A stretch of 64,000 bases of DNA. Origin: Mycobacterium alsense (GTDB taxonomy: Bacteria > Actinomycetota > Actinomycetes > Mycobacteriales > Mycobacteriaceae). Shown in pieces: positions 63,197-64,000 of the stretch; the first letter of the stretch is position 1, and each line of letters begins with the position of its first letter. The stretch is taken from positions 47,795 through 111,794 of the forward strand of contig NZ_MVHD01000014.1 of the NCBI RefSeq assembly GCF_002086635.1, written 5' to 3'. Both the position numbers and the translations under genes were made by a program. The notes under the pieces are model-generated. The model saw only the letters and a list, made by a program, of their open reading frames with translations, had not been told where the DNA came from and made no database searches.

Positions 63197-64000
63197 CTAG
63201 GGCGCGCCGCTCACCCCGTTGGCGCCGGAAAGCAGCCCGCCGGTGCCGCCGGCGCCCCCGGCGCCCCCGTCCGAGCCGTTCCCGCCGTTGCCCCCGTTGC
63301 CGATCACGGTGGCGCTGCCGCCGTTACCGCCGGTGGCGGGCGTCCCGCCGGCGCCGGCGTCGCCGCCGCGTCCCCCGTTGCCGATCAGGCCGCCGGCCCC
63401 GCCGGCCCCGCCGTTGCCGGGTGCGGTTCCGAAGGCGCCGGCTCCCGAGCCACCCGCCCCGCCGGCCCCGCCGTTACCGAACAGCCCGATGGCCGCTCCG
63501 CCGTTGCCGCCGGCGAAGCCGGGCACGCCAACGCCATTGTTGGTGCCGCCGGTGCCACCGGCCCCGCCATCGCCGAACAGCATTCCGCCGGTGCCGCCGT
63601 CGCCGCCGGCCCCTGCCGCGAGGCCGCTGCCCCCGGCGCCGCCGTTGCCGAACAGCCCGGCATTGCCGCCGCGACCGCCGGCGATGATCACGGCGCTGTT
63701 GTTGCTCCCGTTGCCTCCGTTGCCCGGGCTGCCGTAGAAGAAGCCGGCGTCGGCGCCGGCCTGGCCCGTACCGCCGGTGCCGCCGTTGCCGATGAGCAGC
63801 CCCGCCCTGCCCGCGGTGCCGCCGAGTGTGGCGGTGGTGCCGGCGCCGTCGACGCCGGCGTCACCGCCGTTGCCGATCAGCCCCGCGTTGCCGCCGGACC
63901 CGCCGGCCCCGGCGGCCCCAGTCACGCCAACGCTCGCGGTGGCGTTGCCGCCATGACCGCCGGTGCCGCCATTGCCCCACATCCCGCCGTCCCCGCCGGC
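63197..64000 (-). CDS. PGRS-type Gly-rich protein, C-terminal part
   Basis: The frame is open from the window edge at 64000 to a TAG at 63197, so at least 267 residues are present and the N-terminus (where a PE domain would be) is outside. The sequence is a run of GGxGGx repeats ([47 protein letters not shown]) ending in [14 protein letters not shown]. This is the PGRS pattern of PE_PGRS cell-surface proteins. Without the N-terminus the PE assignment is an inference. It lies about 30 bp upstream of the clpB operator on the same strand. Confidence 0.8.
   Translation of the reverse strand, partial: AGGDGGMWGNGGTGGHGGNATASVGVTGAAGAGGSGGNAGLIGNGGDAGVDGAGTTATLGGTAGRAGLLIGNGGTGGTGQAGADAGFFYGSPGNGGNGSNNSAVIIAGGRGGNAGLFGNGGAGGSGLAAGAGGDGGTGGMLFGDGGAGGTGGTNNGVGVPGFAGGNGGAAIGLFGNGGAGGAGGSGAGAFGTAPGNGGAGGAGGLIGNGGRGGDAGAGGTPATGGNGGSATVIGNGGNGGNGSDGGAGGAGGTGGLLSGANGVSGAP

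Noticed and set aside
63197..64000. CRISPR array or satellite repeat
   Set aside because: The repetition is codon-phased GGxGGx coding sequence with no constant repeat/spacer structure.

Overview
The window is a high-GC, densely packed chromosomal segment of a slow-growing nontuberculous Mycobacterium. The evidence is the run fgd1-pta-ackA, glnX-glnH-pknG, mutT3, thiE/thiOSG, ndhA, purA, fba, pyrE and clpB, each very close to its M. tuberculosis counterpart. Many starts look leaderless and many genes overlap by 4 bp, as is usual in mycobacteria. A Gly-rich PGRS-type ORF at the right edge, a eutBC pair, a CDF transporter and a flavin monooxygenase cluster separate it from the M. tuberculosis complex. 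The species cannot be fixed from sequence reading alone. H37Rv gene numbers are quoted from memory as family labels.

Left part (1-34.4 kb) is the M. tuberculosis Rv0418-to-Rv0389 region in reverse order. It holds a TPP-riboswitch-controlled thiamine operon (thiO-thiS-thiG-SGNH hydrolase) divergent from thiE, then mutT3, the glutamine-sensing glnX-glnH-pknG operon, a DUF559 protein, and the fgd1-pta-ackA operon (F420 reduction and acetate metabolism). Next comes a metallo-beta-lactamase fold gene. A six-gene minus-strand cluster (DUF3054, methyltransferase, GNAT, three luciferase-like monooxygenases) follows where M. tuberculosis carries pks6-fadD30-mmpL1. Then come an SDR-fadE7-fadE-TetR-exported protein operon, a stress-like island (DadA-like oxidase, two GreA/GreB-type proteins, an Rv1733c-like membrane protein, a PucR regulator), ndhA, and purT-rhodanese-metZ.

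Right part (34.4-63.1 kb) carries Rv0356-to-Rv0384 in forward order, so a rearrangement junction lies at about 34.39-34.42 kb. It holds a thioesterase, purA, Rv0358, an M50 protease, an inserted CDF exporter with a strong palindromic operator, Rv0360/Rv0361, fba, DedA, an inserted fused CoA-transferase, a GH76 enzyme, inserted eutBC, and a complete form I-type CO dehydrogenase operon (xdhC-coxM-coxS-coxL-xdhC/YHS-moxR-coxG-coxE) divergent from its LysR regulator. After that come an SpoU methyltransferase, a lipoprotein, pyrE, an SDR, Rv0383c and clpB with a SigH/HspR-type promoter. The window ends inside the PGRS ORF.

No tRNA, rRNA, IS element, prophage or CRISPR array was recognised. No gene-free stretch exceeds 300 bp; the longest gap (29622-29830) holds only putative promoter sequence.
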